Assembly: GCA_907165135.1 (NCBI GenBank)
Contig: OU015568.1
Span: 13,090,501 to 13,154,500 of the forward strand
DNA: 64,000 nt
DNA from: Oikopleura dioica
Taxonomy: Eukaryota; Chordata; Appendicularia; Copelata; Oikopleuridae
Reading direction: 5' to 3'
The stretch's first letter is position 1, and the number at the start of each line of letters is the position of its first letter. Of the stretch, positions 63,972-64,000 are shown in pieces. Under the pieces are notes generated by a model. The model had not been told where the DNA came from. It saw only the letters and a list, made by a program, of their open reading frames with translations, and made no database searches. Position numbers and translations under genes: made by a program.

Positions 63972-64000
63972 ACTCAAAACAGTAGACTTCAAATCTAAAA

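Larger units (their letters stand above)
57600..64000 (+). mobile_element. Candidate multi-gene mobile or virus-derived element (left part)
   Basis: All long ORFs here lie on the plus strand and are tightly packed. Their sense strand is A-rich, and their proteins are rich in Glu, Lys, Asp, Ser and Gln, unlike the neighbouring genes. GACTC (and GAATC) is greatly over-represented from about 57.8 kb to the right edge: I count seven GACTC in 62941-63180 and five in 59401-59580, where chance predicts about 0.2 each. Two spacers carry CCAAT-box-like promoters. I see no reverse transcriptase, transposase, integrase or capsid signature, and no terminal repeats; the right end is outside the window. 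The left boundary is approximate. An array of unusual host genes cannot be excluded. Confidence 0.5.

Noticed and set aside
57600-64000. LTR retrotransposon
   Set aside because: No long terminal repeats, primer-binding site, protease, reverse transcriptase or integrase motif was found in the visible 6.4 kb; a pol region beyond the edge cannot be excluded.

Overview
The window is animal nuclear DNA, most likely from a larvacean (appendicularian) tunicate. Genes are dense and mostly single-copy, and most introns are 40-100 nt. Several intergenic gaps are short enough for operons and carry an acceptor-like AG just upstream of the next ATG. At least five introns can only be spliced in frame with non-canonical ends (GA-AG four times, GG-AG once, perhaps AT-AG once). 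Abundant non-GT introns, some derived from MITEs, are known from larvaceans such as Fritillaria. The assignment to this group is inference; no species marker was seen.

Layout. 0.4-3.4 kb: secreted CUB-MAM-galaxin-like gene split by a foldback MITE. 3.6-7.9 kb: two axonemal genes in tandem (RSPH9, DRC2/CCDC65). 8.5-9.8 kb: a J-domain gene and a small companion. 10.3-15.2 kb: two unidentified genes. 15.9-17.0 kb: nucleotide-sugar transporter of the SLC35B1 type. On the minus strand, 17.1-22.1 kb holds a secretin-family GPCR and 22.9-29.0 kb a GPI-anchored netrin-G-like gene; the latter has an unrelated plus-strand gene nested in an intron. 29-34.5 kb is a large non-coding stretch with possible enhancers. 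34.5-44.6 kb (plus): unidentified gene, diaminopimelate-decarboxylase-like enzyme, ANKEF1, MCM6. 44.8-45.7 kb: second foldback MITE. 46.7 kb: short secreted peptide gene. On the minus strand, 47.5-53.7 kb holds a coiled-coil gene and CATSPER1, whose S1-S2 intron contains about 48 copies of a 56-bp satellite. 54.4-57.6 kb: TLC-domain protein (plus), ankyrin protein (minus), small membrane protein (minus).

57.6-64.0 kb differs from everything else. It is a one-strand run of long, A-rich, E/K-rich ORFs (998 aa; 305 and 257 aa after one predicted intron each; a short leader ORF) with compact spacers, CCAAT-box-like elements and a marked excess of the pentamer GACTC. I recognise none of its proteins. 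It looks like part of an undescribed multi-gene mobile or virus-derived element that continues past the right edge.

Themes: four or more genes serve motile cilia or sperm flagella (RSPH9, DRC2, CATSPER1, probably ANKEF1). Two features bear on the origin of introns: a MITE acting as an intron, and the non-canonical splice sites.
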